Source: Verrucosispora sp. NA02020
GTDB taxonomy: Bacteria; Actinomycetota; Actinomycetes; Mycobacteriales; Micromonosporaceae
Assembly (NCBI RefSeq): GCF_013364215.1
Contig: NZ_CP054923.1
Coordinates: forward strand, 5,828,001-5,892,000
DNA length: 64,000 nt
Reading direction: 5' to 3'
Shown one piece after another: positions 47,534-55,928 of this stretch. The notes under the pieces were generated by a model. The model did not search any database. It saw only the letters and a list, made by a program, of their open reading frames with translations, and had not been told where the DNA came from. The position numbers and the translations under genes are program-made. Position 1 is the stretch's first letter; the number at the start of each line of letters is the position of its first letter.

Positions 47534-48118
47534 ATGAACTCGAAGCTGCTGCGTAAGAGCGTTCTCGGTGTTGCCGGTCTCGCGTTTGCCGGTGGTGTGT
47601 TCGCCGGCCCGACCATGCAGGCTGACGCCACCCCTGTCACGGGTTCGCTGGTGGCGGTGCAGGCGGACAAGCCCGACAGCGGCAAGTTGATTCCGCATGG
47701 TGTGCAGGGTGCCCAGTCGCGTATCGACCTGTCCGACGAGCAGGTCGCCAACGCGAAGGCGATCATCGCGGCGACGAAGAAGGCCGGTATGGACGAGCGT
47801 GCCGCCGTGATCGCGATCGGTACGGCGTTCCAGGAGTCGAAGTTGGAGAACCTGGGTCACCTCGGTGACCGCAACGATCATGATTCGCAGGGCTTGTTCC
47901 AGCAGCGCCCCTCTTCGGGTTGGGGCACGGTGGAGCAGATCACCGACCCCGAGTACTCCACCCTCGCCTTTCTGAAGGGTTTGAAGCAGGTCGACGGTTG
48001 GCAGGACATGCCCCTGACCGTCGCCGCCCAGACCGTCCAGGTGTCGGCGTTCCCGGATCACTACGCCCAGTGGGAGCAGCAGGCCGCCGACCTCGTCGCC
48101 GAGCACTGGAACAGCTGA
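47534..48118 (+). CDS. Secreted lysozyme-like/cell-wall-associated protein
   Basis: A 194-residue exported protein. The signal peptide is residues 1 to about 30 (MNSKLLRKSVLGVAGLAFAG, cleavage near ADA). The mature domain (QVANAKAIIAATKKAGMDER, AAVIAIGTAFQESKLENL, DHDSQGLFQQRPSSGWGTVEQI, AAQTVQVSAFPDHYAQWE) belongs to an actinobacterial family resembling lytic-transglycosylase/lysozyme-like folds, with the conserved ATAxQES glutamate and the DSxGLFQQRPS motif. A role in peptidoglycan turnover is likely but inferred. The start is ATG 47534 with GGAG 7 bases upstream. Codon use is less G-biased than its neighbours. A long leader region precedes it. Confidence 0.8.
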   Translation: MNSKLLRKSVLGVAGLAFAGGVFAGPTMQADATPVTGSLVAVQADKPDSGKLIPHGVQGAQSRIDLSDEQVANAKAIIAATKKAGMDERAAVIAIGTAFQESKLENLGHLGDRNDHDSQGLFQQRPSSGWGTVEQITDPEYSTLAFLKGLKQVDGWQDMPLTVAAQTVQVSAFPDHYAQWEQQAADLVAEHWNS

Positions 48119-48165
48119 CCCCACACCGAACAGACTTTCCTCGCACAAGGGGGAGCAAGAACGCC

Positions 48166-48198
48166 GCCGGCCGGTACCCACCACGGGTACCGGCCGGC
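48166..48198 (+). terminator. Terminator hairpin after the secreted protein gene
   Basis: A perfect 14-bp stem (GCCGGCCGGTACCC at 48166-48179 with 48185-48198) and loop ACCAC, about 48 bases past the stop, followed by CAGCGTCTTCTCC. Confidence 0.75.
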
Positions 48199-48256
48199 AG
48201 CGTCTTCTCCGCGCCCCGGATCCCCGCACGACTTGCGGTGTACGGCGGGGTGGGAT

Positions 48257-48310
48257 GTAAGCAGGGGTCCCCTGCTATACACCAGGCGTTAGCAGGGGAC
48301 CCCTCCTTAC
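48257..48310. repeat. Double-palindrome repeat, copy D
   Basis: GTAAGCAGGGGTCCCCTGCT, then ATACACCAGGC, then GTTAGCAGGGGACCCCTCCT and TAC. Both halves are near-perfect palindromes, and this is the most symmetrical copy in the window. It lies between the terminator of the secreted-protein gene and the cobA terminator. The remaining 48311-48508 holds nothing recognisable. Confidence 0.88.
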
Positions 48311-48508
48311 AAAACAAGCAAGCACACGAACAAGCCGGCAAGCAGAATCCGCCGCGCGACCGGGAACAACGAGCTGTGGAGCGCGGTTGTACCGGGCGTC
48401 GGTGTGATCCAGTGTCCCCGGGCCTCACCTAAAATGCCGTCGCGGAATACCAGTTCGGCTGGAGCCGCGTCGCGCCACTCGCCGAGAGGCGACCTGCACA
48501 CCGACCTA

Positions 48509-48540
48509 CTGGCCGGCATCCCACTCGGGGTGCCGGCCAG
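48509..48540 (-). terminator. Terminator hairpin after cobA/cysG
   Basis: CTGGCCGGCATCCC (48509-48522) pairs with GGGTGCCGGCCAG (48528-48540) with a single bulged T, 6 bases beyond the stop of the minus-strand gene at 48547. Confidence 0.65.
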
Positions 48541-48546
48541 TCGCCT

Positions 48547-49794
48547 TCACTCGGACAGGTCGAGAGCAGTGACCACGTCACCGAGTACGACCACGGCGGG
48601 CGGGCGCAGTCCCGCGTCGGCGACGGCGGCGGCGACCTCGCCCAGCGTGGCGCGCACGACCCGCTCCGAGCCGGTGGTGGCCTCCTGGACCACGGCCGCC
48701 GGGGTGTCGGCGGGTCGCCCGTGTGCCAGCAGGGTGGCGGTGATCGCCGGCAGGTTCTTGAGCCCCATCAGGATCACCAGCGTGCCTCGGAGACCGGCCA
48801 GGGCCTCCCAGCGCACCAGCGAGTCCGGTGAGTCGGGCGCGACGTGGCCGGACACCACGGTGAACTCGTGGGCCACGCCCCGGTGGGTGACCGGGACGCC
48901 GGCCGCTGCGGGGGCGGCGATGGAGCTGGTCACGCCGGGAACCACGGTGACCGGTACGCCAGCCTCCGCGCAGGCCAGCAGTTCCTCCCCGCCCCGGCCG
49001 AAGACGTACGGGTCGCCGCCCTTGAGCCGGACCACGAAGGACCCGGCGCGCGCCCGGTCGACCAGGATCTGGTTGATCTCCTCCTGGGTGCGGGACGGTC
49101 CGTAGGGGATCTTGGAGGCGTCCACCAGTTCGACGCCGGAGCGCAGCTCGTCCAGGAGCAGGCCGGGCACCAGGCGGTCGGCGACCACGACGTCGGCCTC
49201 GGTGAGCAGACGCCATCCCTTCAGAGTGATGAGCTCGGCGTCGCCCGGCCCGGCACCCACGAGGGCGACAGCGCCGCCCCGACCCGTCCGGGTGTTAACA
49301 AGGGGCCCTTCCTCTACCGGAGGCGTTAATAAGGTGCCCTTCCTTACGTGCAGGAGGGTGCGGATGGCGTCTCGGACGGCCATGGCGCGGTGTGGGTCTC
49401 CGCCGCCGAGGACGCCGACGGTCACCGGGCCGTGCCGGGTCACCGCCGGGGTCCAGGCGGTCGCCGCCGTACGGTCGTCGGCGCGTACGCAGAAGATCCG
49501 GCGTTCGGCGGCGGCGGCGCTGACCGTGGCGGCGGCGACCGGGTCGTCGATGGCGACCTGCACCAGCCAGGCGCCGTCGAGGTCCTCAGGGACGAAGCGA
49601 CGCTCCGCCCAGCGCAGCCGTCCGGCGTCGGCGTGGGCGCGCAGGGCCGGACTGATCTCGGGCGTCACCAGCAGCACGTCCGCCCCGGCGTCGATCAGGG
49701 CGGGTACCCGGCGGGTGGCCACCGTTCCCCCGCCCACCACGACCACCGGAAGGCCGGCCAGGCGCAGTCCGAGCGGATAGGGGTTCGCGGTCAC
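48547..49794 (-). CDS. cobA: Fused precorrin-2 dehydrogenase-like domain and uroporphyrinogen-III C-methyltransferase, with a repeat-encoded linker
   Basis: A 415-residue protein in two parts. Residues 1-148 are a SirC/CysG-N-type precorrin-2 dehydrogenase-like domain with the NAD motif [14 protein letters not shown] (17-30). Residues about 173-415 are a SAM-dependent uroporphyrinogen-III methyltransferase: [58 protein letters not shown] and [12 protein letters not shown]. Together they make precorrin-2 (and potentially sirohydrochlorin). Residues about 150-169 are encoded entirely by repeat copy E. The start is GTG 49794, overlapping the cobT stop (GTGA). Confidence 0.9.
   Translation of the reverse strand: MTANPYPLGLRLAGLPVVVVGGGTVATRRVPALIDAGADVLLVTPEISPALRAHADAGRLRWAERRFVPEDLDGAWLVQVAIDDPVAAATVSAAAAERRIFCVRADDRTAATAWTPAVTRHGPVTVGVLGGGDPHRAMAVRDAIRTLLHVRKGTLLTPPVEEGPLVNTRTGRGGAVALVGAGPGDAELITLKGWRLLTEADVVVADRLVPGLLLDELRSGVELVDASKIPYGPSRTQEEINQILVDRARAGSFVVRLKGGDPYVFGRGGEELLACAEAGVPVTVVPGVTSSIAAPAAAGVPVTHRGVAHEFTVVSGHVAPDSPDSLVRWEALAGLRGTLVILMGLKNLPAITATLLAHGRPADTPAAVVQEATTGSERVVRATLGEVAAAVADAGLRPPAVVVLGDVVTALDLSE
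49292..49347. repeat. Double-palindrome repeat, copy E, in frame inside cobA/cysG
   Basis: On the minus strand this copy reads GTAAGGAAGGGCACCTTATT then AACGCCTC, followed by CGGTAGAGGAAGGGCCCCTT and GTTAACAC. It is very close to copy A. It lies wholly within an open reading frame and is read as [19 protein letters not shown], joining the two enzyme domains. Confidence 0.92.
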
Positions 49795-50876
49795 TTCTCG
49801 GCCACCCCGGCGGAGTCGAAGGTGGCGACCTCGTGCAGGACGCGGGCCGCGCCGGTGACCACGGGCAGGGCCAGCAGGGCGCCGGTGCCCTCGCCCAGCC
49901 GCAGGCCGAGGTCGATCAGCGGGTCGAGACCGAGCCGGCGCAGCGCGACCGTGGCGCCCGGCTCGGCGGAGCGGTGACCGGCGATCATCGCGCCGACCGC
50001 GTCGGGGGCGAGGGCCGCGGCGGCGAGCGCGGCGGAGACCGCGATCACGCCGTCCAGCAGCACCGGTACGCGTCGCGCGGCGGCACCGAGGACGAACCCG
50101 GTCAGTGCGGCGTGTTCCAGCCCGCCGACGGCCGCGAGCACTCCCAGCGGATCGTCCGGGTCGGGGGCGTGTCGGTGCAGCGCGGCCCGCACCACTTCGA
50201 TCTTGTGGTGGTACGTCGGGTCGTCGACGCCGGCGCCCCGACCGGTCGCCTCGGCGGCGTCGACCCCGGTGAGGGCGGCGATCAGGGCGGCGGCGGGGGT
50301 GGTGTTGCCGATGCCCATGTCCCCGGTGAGCAGGATTCTCGCGCCCGCGTCGATCAGTTCCCCGGCGATCCGGATGCCGACCTCGATCGCCGCCGTGGTC
50401 TCCTCGCGGGTCAGCGCGGCGGTGACGGTCAGGTCCCGGGTGCCTCGGCGTACGGGGGTGGTGACCAGTCGGGGCAGCCCGCCGTTGTCGTCCGCGTCGG
50501 TCGGGTCGGGGGCGGGCAGCGGGGTGGCCACGCCGACGTCGACCACGGTGACCGAGGCACCGGCCTGCCGGGCGAACGCGTTGACCACGGCACCGCCGGC
50601 CAGGAAGTTGCCGACCATCTGCCCGGTGACCTCCTGCGGCCAGGGGCTGACCCGCTGGGCGTGCACCCCGTGGTCTCCGGCGAAGATCGCCACTGCGGCC
50701 GGGGTCGGCAGCGGTGGCGGGCAGGTGCCGGCCAGGCCGGCGAGGCGTACGGACAGCTCCTCCAGGGCACCCAGCGAGCCGGCCGGCTTGGTCAGCCGGG
50801 CCTGCAACTGGCGGGCCGCGGTCATCGCCGGCTCGTCGAGCGGGCCGATCGCCGCGATGGTGGTCTCCAGCATCAT
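49791..50876 (-). CDS. cobT: Nicotinate-nucleotide:dimethylbenzimidazole phosphoribosyltransferase
   Basis: CobT makes alpha-ribazole phosphate for the lower ligand of cobalamin. The 361-residue product has the family segments LTKPAGSLGALEELSVRLAG (28-47), IFAGDHGVHAQRVSPWPQEVT, LAGGAVVNAFARQAG, LLTGDMGIGNTTPAAAL and GHRSAEPGATVALRRLGLDPLIDLGLRLGEGTGA, where the glutamate of GEGTGA is the catalytic base. It starts with two adjacent ATGs. Its start overlaps the cobC stop by ATGA and its stop overlaps the cobA/cysG start by GTGA: a tightly coupled three-gene operon. Confidence 0.95.
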   Translation of the reverse strand: MMLETTIAAIGPLDEPAMTAARQLQARLTKPAGSLGALEELSVRLAGLAGTCPPPLPTPAAVAIFAGDHGVHAQRVSPWPQEVTGQMVGNFLAGGAVVNAFARQAGASVTVVDVGVATPLPAPDPTDADDNGGLPRLVTTPVRRGTRDLTVTAALTREETTAAIEVGIRIAGELIDAGARILLTGDMGIGNTTPAAALIAALTGVDAAEATGRGAGVDDPTYHHKIEVVRAALHRHAPDPDDPLGVLAAVGGLEHAALTGFVLGAAARRVPVLLDGVIAVSAALAAAALAPDAVGAMIAGHRSAEPGATVALRRLGLDPLIDLGLRLGEGTGALLALPVVTGAARVLHEVATFDSAGVAEK

Positions 50877-51955
50877 GCCTCCAGGATCTCCGCCAGCACC
50901 TCGATGAACGCGTCCGTGGTCGCCCGATCGCGTACGGCGATCCGCAGCCAGTCTGGTCCGAGTCCCGGGAAGGTGTCGCCCCGGCGTACCGCCCAGCCGC
51001 GTTCGCGCAGGTCGGCGCGGAGCCGGTCGGCACCGGGCCGCTGCACCAGGACGAAGGCGCTGGCCGGACGGCCGGCGACGCGTACGCCCGGCAGGGTCGA
51101 CAGCCGGTCGACCAGGTAGGCGCGGTCGTCGGCGAGTTGCGCGGCGATGGCGCGCTCGGCCTGGACCGCGACGTCGGTGGCGCAGGCGGAGGCGGCGGCC
51201 AGGGCGGGGGTGGCGACGGCCCAGAGCGGCTGTACGGCGGCCAGCCGCGCCAGCAGCGTCGCCTCGCCGAGCAGGTAGCCGATCCGGAGTCCGGCCAGTC
51301 CCCAGGTCTTGGTGAGGCTGCGCACGACCAGCAGGCCGGGCAGGTCACGTCGGGCGGCCAGCGACTCGGGTTCACCGGGTACGCCGGGCGTGGCCGTGGT
51401 GTCGGCGAACGCCTCGTCGATCACCAGGACCCGGCCGGGGCGGGCCAGGGTGGCCAGGTCGGCGGCGGGGTGCAGCACCGAGGTGGGATTCGTCGGGTTG
51501 CCGATCATGACGAGGTCGGCGTCGGCCGGGATGCGCTCCGGGTGCAGCCGGAAGTCGTCGGCCGCGTCGAGCAGCACCCGTTCCACGGTGTGCCCGGCGG
51601 CCCGCAGCGCGGCCTCCGGTTCGGTGAACTGCGGGTGCACCACCACGGGTCGGCGTACTCCGCGCAGCGCCTGGGCGAGCAGCACGAAGCCCTCGGCAGC
51701 ACCGGCGGTGAGCAGCACCTCCTCCGGTGGGCGGCGGTGCCGGGCGGCGACGGCGGCGCGGGCCGGACGCGGGTCCGGGTATCCGGCGAGGTCGTCCAGG
51801 GCGGCTCTGATCGGGTCGCCCAGCCAGGCCGGCATGGGGGCGCGCCGGACGTTGACGGCGAGGTCGACCAGGCCGTCGCCGACCTCCGCGTCACCGTGGT
51901 GCGCGAGGTCGGGTTCGGGTGTCGGGTGGGACGCTCCGGTGAGCGGACCGTGCAT
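50873..51955 (-). CDS. cobC: CobC-like PLP-dependent aminotransferase of cobalamin biosynthesis
   Basis: A 360-residue fold-type-I PLP protein of the histidinol-phosphate aminotransferase-like group. It has LTAGAAEGFVLLAQAL (PLP phosphate cup), VMIGNPTNPTSVLHP (substrate/PLP Asn), VLVIDEAFADT (PLP-ring Asp) and the lysine segment VVRSLTKTWGLAGLRIGYLLG. In cobalamin operons this type (CobC/CobD, Rv2231c-like) supplies the aminopropanol branch as L-threonine phosphate decarboxylase or a related enzyme. The start is ATG 51955 (MHGPLTGA). It leads the operon with cobT and cobA/cysG and is divergent from the penicillin-binding protein gene. Confidence 0.88.
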   Translation of the reverse strand: MHGPLTGASHPTPEPDLAHHGDAEVGDGLVDLAVNVRRAPMPAWLGDPIRAALDDLAGYPDPRPARAAVAARHRRPPEEVLLTAGAAEGFVLLAQALRGVRRPVVVHPQFTEPEAALRAAGHTVERVLLDAADDFRLHPERIPADADLVMIGNPTNPTSVLHPAADLATLARPGRVLVIDEAFADTTATPGVPGEPESLAARRDLPGLLVVRSLTKTWGLAGLRIGYLLGEATLLARLAAVQPLWAVATPALAAASACATDVAVQAERAIAAQLADDRAYLVDRLSTLPGVRVAGRPASAFVLVQRPGADRLRADLRERGWAVRRGDTFPGLGPDWLRIAVRDRATTDAFIEVLAEILEA

Positions 51956-52029
51956 GCCCGCGATCCTGCCGGGAAGGCGGCGCGGGCGACAGCAGCCCGT
52001 GGAGTGCTCCGCATCACCACTGATCACTT

Positions 52030-52046
52030 CATGAGTATTTCTCATG
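52030..52046. promoter_or_regulatory. Palindrome CATGAG-N5-CTCATG in the cobC/PBP divergent region
   Basis: A perfect 6-bp dyad (CATGAG tattt CTCATG) in an unusually AT-rich 60-base stretch, 30 bases upstream of the penicillin-binding protein GTG and 75 bases from the cobC start. It could be a regulator site; ATAACT at about 52065 is a possible -10 for the PBP gene. No known operator was matched. Confidence 0.35.
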
Positions 52047-52076
52047 TGCGAATCGGAAATGTCATAACTTATCGGT

Positions 52077-54209
52077 GTGAGTAATCGACCCCTTGCCGCC
52101 GCAGGTCGACTCGTTCCTCTCCTCCGCGCCGGGCTGATCGCCGGTGTCGTCGTCGCCGCCGTCGCGTACCCCGTGGTCGCCGTGACCGGCCTCGGCGCCA
52201 AGGCCACCGCGCACGCCGTGGAGAGCAAGACCCGCCTGCTGGCCACCGCCCTGCCCGCCGAGACCTCCTACCTGTACGCGCCCGACGGCAAGACCGTGCT
52301 GACCATGTTCTTCGAGGAGTACCGGCAGTACACCAAGCTGGCCGACATCTCCCCGCACATGCAGCAGGCGATCGTCGCCGCCGAGGACAACCGCTTCTAC
52401 CAGCACCACGGCGTCGACCCGAAGGGCGTCGCCCGCGCCTTCGTGGCCAACGCCCGCTCCAGCGGCGTCTCCCAGGGCGCCTCCACGCTGACCATGCAGT
52501 ACGTGCGGATGGCGCTGCGGGACAGCGCCACCACGCCCAAGGAGGTGCAGGAGGCCACCGCGCAGACGCCGATCCGCAAGGTCAAGGAGATGCGGATGGC
52601 GGTCGACCTGGAGAAGGAGCTGGGCAAGGAGGACATCCTGGAGCGCTACCTCAACTCCGCGTACTTCGGGCACCGCGCGTACGGCATCTACGCGGCCAGC
52701 GAGATCTTCTTCTCCAAGACGCCGAAGGAACTCACCCCGGTCGAGGCGGCCACCCTCGCCGGCCTGGTGAAGTCCCCGTCGCAGTACGACCCGGCCAGCT
52801 CCGACCAGAAGGACGCGACCACCCGGCGCAACTACGTGCTCGACAACATGACGCGGCTGGGTTACCTGTCGCCGGACTCCGCCGAGGCGGCCAAGGGCGA
52901 ACCGATCCGGCTGCGGCTGACCTACCCGCCCAACGACTGCGCGGCGGTCCCGGAGAAGTGGAACAGCTGGGGCTTCCTCTGCGACTACCTGAAGAACTGG
53001 TGGAGCGCCCAGCCCGCGTTCGGCAAGAACCGCCTGGAACGCCTGGACAAGCTGCGTCGGGGCGGCTACCGCATCGTGCTCAGCATGGACCCGAAGGTCC
53101 AGGAGGCGGCGGAGAAGAACGTCGGCACCGAGGGCAACACCGGCAGCCCGTTCGCCAACGGCATCGTGGTCTCCGAGCCCGGCACCGGGCGGGTCAAGGC
53201 GATGGCGGTGAACCGCACCTACTCGTTGGAGGTGAACGAGAACCCGCTCAGCTCGAACCCGGAGGCGGGCCCGAACGTACGGGCCAACTACCCGAACACG
53301 GTTGCCCCACTGATGGGCGGCGGTGACCTGCCGGGCTACCAGGCCGGATCGACGTTCAAGATGTTCCCGATGCTGGCCGCGCTGGACGCCGGCATGACGC
53401 TGAACACCAGCTTCAACGCCCCGCACAGCTACCGCTCCGAGGTCTACGACGGCTGGCAGCCGTCGAACGCCAGCGGCGCGATGAGCGGTACGCAGACCAT
53501 GTGGTCCGGCTTCGGCAAGTCGGTGAACACCTACTTCGTCTGGCTGGAGGAGCAGGTCGGGGCGGAGAAGGCCGTCCGGCTCGCCGAGCAGTTGGGGCTG
53601 CGCTGGCGTACCGACGTGGACCGCGACCACGCCTCACCGGCGAAGGCGAACAAGTGGGGCGCGTTCACGCTCGGCGTCTCCGACGCCACCCCGCTGGAGA
53701 TGGCCAACGCGTACGCGGCGATCGCCGCCGACGGACGCTACTGCGAGGCGATCCCGGTGAACGCCATCTACAACCGGGACGGCACGCCCGCGATGTTCAC
53801 CACCCCGGGCGGTATCCAACGCGAGATCGCCAAGCCGCGCTGCCGCCAGGTGGTCAACGCCGACGCGGCGCGGGCCGCGACCGACGCCGCCCGCTGCCCC
53901 ACCGGGGACACCCCGGCCAGGGGAAGCTGCGGTGGCTGGTCGACCGCGGACAGCGTGCGCGGCACGGTGGGCCGCCCGGTGGCCGGCAAGACCGGCACCA
54001 CGGACAGCACCCGGTCGGCCTGGTTCGTCGGCTACACCCCGGAACTGGCGGCGGCCAGCTTCATCTCCGACCCGGACAACCCGTTCAACGCGGTCGGCGA
54101 CGGCCAGTCGCAGATCCCCATCGCGGCGGTCTCGAACACGCTCCGCGACGCCCTCAAGGGCACCCCGACGCGGGACTTCACACCCCCGTCGGACCGCATC
54201 GTCGGCTGA
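52077..54209 (+). CDS. Class A penicillin-binding protein (transglycosylase/transpeptidase)
   Basis: A 710-residue bifunctional peptidoglycan synthase with one N-terminal membrane helix (about 18-40). The GT51 domain has Glu103 in AAEDNRFYQHHGVD, QGASTLTMQYVRMAL and ILERYLNSAYFGHRAYGIYAAS. The transpeptidase domain has the SxxK motif STFK (Ser425, Lys428), SVN (Ser482) and KTGTT (Lys638). There is no PASTA repeat, and the C-terminus ends soon after the domain. The start is GTG 52077. No ribosome-binding site is visible, so translation may be leaderless or start inefficiently. Confidence 0.95.
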   Translation: MSNRPLAAAGRLVPLLRAGLIAGVVVAAVAYPVVAVTGLGAKATAHAVESKTRLLATALPAETSYLYAPDGKTVLTMFFEEYRQYTKLADISPHMQQAIVAAEDNRFYQHHGVDPKGVARAFVANARSSGVSQGASTLTMQYVRMALRDSATTPKEVQEATAQTPIRKVKEMRMAVDLEKELGKEDILERYLNSAYFGHRAYGIYAASEIFFSKTPKELTPVEAATLAGLVKSPSQYDPASSDQKDATTRRNYVLDNMTRLGYLSPDSAEAAKGEPIRLRLTYPPNDCAAVPEKWNSWGFLCDYLKNWWSAQPAFGKNRLERLDKLRRGGYRIVLSMDPKVQEAAEKNVGTEGNTGSPFANGIVVSEPGTGRVKAMAVNRTYSLEVNENPLSSNPEAGPNVRANYPNTVAPLMGGGDLPGYQAGSTFKMFPMLAALDAGMTLNTSFNAPHSYRSEVYDGWQPSNASGAMSGTQTMWSGFGKSVNTYFVWLEEQVGAEKAVRLAEQLGLRWRTDVDRDHASPAKANKWGAFTLGVSDATPLEMANAYAAIAADGRYCEAIPVNAIYNRDGTPAMFTTPGGIQREIAKPRCRQVVNADAARAATDAARCPTGDTPARGSCGGWSTADSVRGTVGRPVAGKTGTTDSTRSAWFVGYTPELAAASFISDPDNPFNAVGDGQSQIPIAAVSNTLRDALKGTPTRDFTPPSDRIVG

Positions 54210-54220
54210 CTCCCGACACG

Positions 54221-54253
54221 CGCCGGAGCGCCGCTCAGGCCGGTGCTCCGGCG
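54221..54253. terminator. Hairpin between convergent PBP and cobB genes
   Basis: CGCCGGAGC (54221-54229) pairs perfectly with GCTCCGGCG (54245-54253). The hairpin spans the cobB stop and follows the PBP stop by 11 bases, so it could serve both directions. Confidence 0.5.
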
Positions 54254-55695
54254 GCCGGTTCGGCCGCCACCACACCGGCGGGCGTGATCGGGACACCCAG
54301 GTCGGGACCGGCCGGGATCGCGGCCGGCTCGGTCACCGCGGCGGCCACCAGACGCCCGGCGATCCGTGGGTACGCGGCCCAGTGCGGGACGAGCTGGGAG
54401 GCGTGCACGCCGCGCCAGACGAAGCCCTCCGGCGCGCCACCCGCCCAGCCCCACGCCGGACGGGGCCCGCCCCGGGGGGTGAGCACCGCGCGGTGCTCCT
54501 TGTGCCCGGTCACCACCTCGCCCCGGGTCGCCACCACACTGTCGCTCTGGGCGGTCGCCTCGCGGTACCCGACCACCAGACCGTCCCGGATGCTGCCGAT
54601 CGCGTCGAGCACCCCGCACATCGGCAACCCGTCGAGTTCCCGAGCCAGCCAGAGCAGCCCGGCCCCCTCGGCGACGACCGGTCGGCCGGTACGCGCCAAC
54701 TCGGCCACCGCGATGCAGAGCCGCCGGTTGGCGGAAAGCTGCTCGGCGTACGACTCGGGCAGCGCGCCGCCGACCACCAACGCCCGGGTGCCGACCGGCA
54801 GCACCTCGTCGACGAAGGGATCGAGCGTGACCACGTCGGCACCGGCGGCCCGCAGCAGCTCGACGGTCTCGGCGTGGCTGAAGCTGCCGCCCGGCCCACC
54901 GGCCACCGCTACCACCGGCCGTCCGGCACCGGCCGGCACCGGCGGTGCGGCGGCCCCCTCCGGGTGCGGCGACCACGGCGACACCGCGAGTGCGGGGGCC
55001 GACCGGGCCAGCCCGAGCAGCCGTTCCAGGTCGACGGTGGCGGCGACCGCCTCACCGAGCCGGCGGACCGCCCGCGCGGCCTCGCCGCCGTTCTCCAGCA
55101 CCGGCATCACCCCGTGCCGGCGGCTCGGCAGCACGGCCGGCAGGTCCTGGCGGCGCAGCGCGCCGTAGACCGGTATGCCGATGTCGTCGAGCGCCTCGCG
55201 CAGCAGCGTCTCGTGCCGGGCGGAGGCGACCCGGTTGAGGATCACGCCCCCGATCCAGAGCTGCTCGTCGTACGCCCGGAAGCCGTGCACCAGGGCGGCC
55301 ACCGACTGGCCCATCGCGGCGACGTCGACCACCATCACCACCGGGCTGCGCAGGGCGGTGGCGACCGCTGCGGTCGACTCGGTCTCGCAGCGTCCGCTGA
55401 GGCTGTCGTAGAGGCCCATGCTGCCCTGCACCACGGCGAGCCCGGTGTCGGCGGCACCGTGCAGCAGCAGCGGCGCGAGCCGGTCGGTGCCCATCAGCCG
55501 AGGGTCCAGGATGCGCCCGGGTCGCCCGGCGGCGAGCCCGAGGTAGGCGGCGTCGACCGGATCCGGGCCGATCTTGAATCCGGCCACGTCGAGACCGCGA
55601 TCGGCGAGCGCGGCGAGGATGCCGATCGCCAACGCGTTCTTGCCGTGCCCCGACGAGGGGGCACTGAGCACCAGACGCGGCACGACGGTCATCAT
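54235..55695 (-). CDS. cobB: CobB/CbiA-like cobyrinate a,c-diamide synthase homologue without the glutaminase cysteine
   Basis: A 486-residue protein with the CobB/CbiA layout: N-terminal ATPase-type domain (SAPSSGHGKNALAIG, 11-25; GFKIGPDPVDAAYLGLAAGRPGRILDP, 39-65; QGSMGLYD) and C-terminal class I amidotransferase-like domain. The nucleophile motif, normally AEC(G/A)G, reads VVAEGAGLLWL with Gly344 in place of cysteine. The P-loop Thr is Asn20, and the usual GPDYIDPxYH reads GPDPVDAAYL. Canonical CobB amidates the a and c side chains of cobyrinate with glutamine. This copy may use ammonia, be inactive, or have another role. The start is ATG 55695. It is not in an operon. Confidence 0.8.
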   Translation of the reverse strand: MMTVVPRLVLSAPSSGHGKNALAIGILAALADRGLDVAGFKIGPDPVDAAYLGLAAGRPGRILDPRLMGTDRLAPLLLHGAADTGLAVVQGSMGLYDSLSGRCETESTAAVATALRSPVVMVVDVAAMGQSVAALVHGFRAYDEQLWIGGVILNRVASARHETLLREALDDIGIPVYGALRRQDLPAVLPSRRHGVMPVLENGGEAARAVRRLGEAVAATVDLERLLGLARSAPALAVSPWSPHPEGAAAPPVPAGAGRPVVAVAGGPGGSFSHAETVELLRAAGADVVTLDPFVDEVLPVGTRALVVGGALPESYAEQLSANRRLCIAVAELARTGRPVVAEGAGLLWLARELDGLPMCGVLDAIGSIRDGLVVGYREATAQSDSVVATRGEVVTGHKEHRAVLTPRGGPRPAWGWAGGAPEGFVWRGVHASQLVPHWAAYPRIAGRLVAAAVTEPAAIPAGPDLGVPITPAGVVAAEPAAGAPA

Positions 55696-55928
55696 CGACT
55701 CCTCGCGAGCGGAGAGCGTGCCGACCGTCGGCGCGCCCCGTGCGCGTGACGATAACCCACGCCGGTCGCCCGTAGGCGCCGCCCGCCGTCCCGACCCACT
55801 TCGATCCGCCCGACCGGAGCGGACCGCCCCGGCACCGACACGCTCCGTCGTCGACCGGCCGGTTTCCGGCCGTCACCTCGACGGGCGGGGCGGCGCAGTG
55901 GCGACGGTCATACGGGTAGCCTCGTGGC

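Noticed and set aside
48547..51375. 942-codon frame joining cobA/cysG with sequence across cobT and cobC
   Set aside because: Beyond GTG 49794 the frame is out of phase with the clear cobT and cobC proteins and has shadow-type composition.
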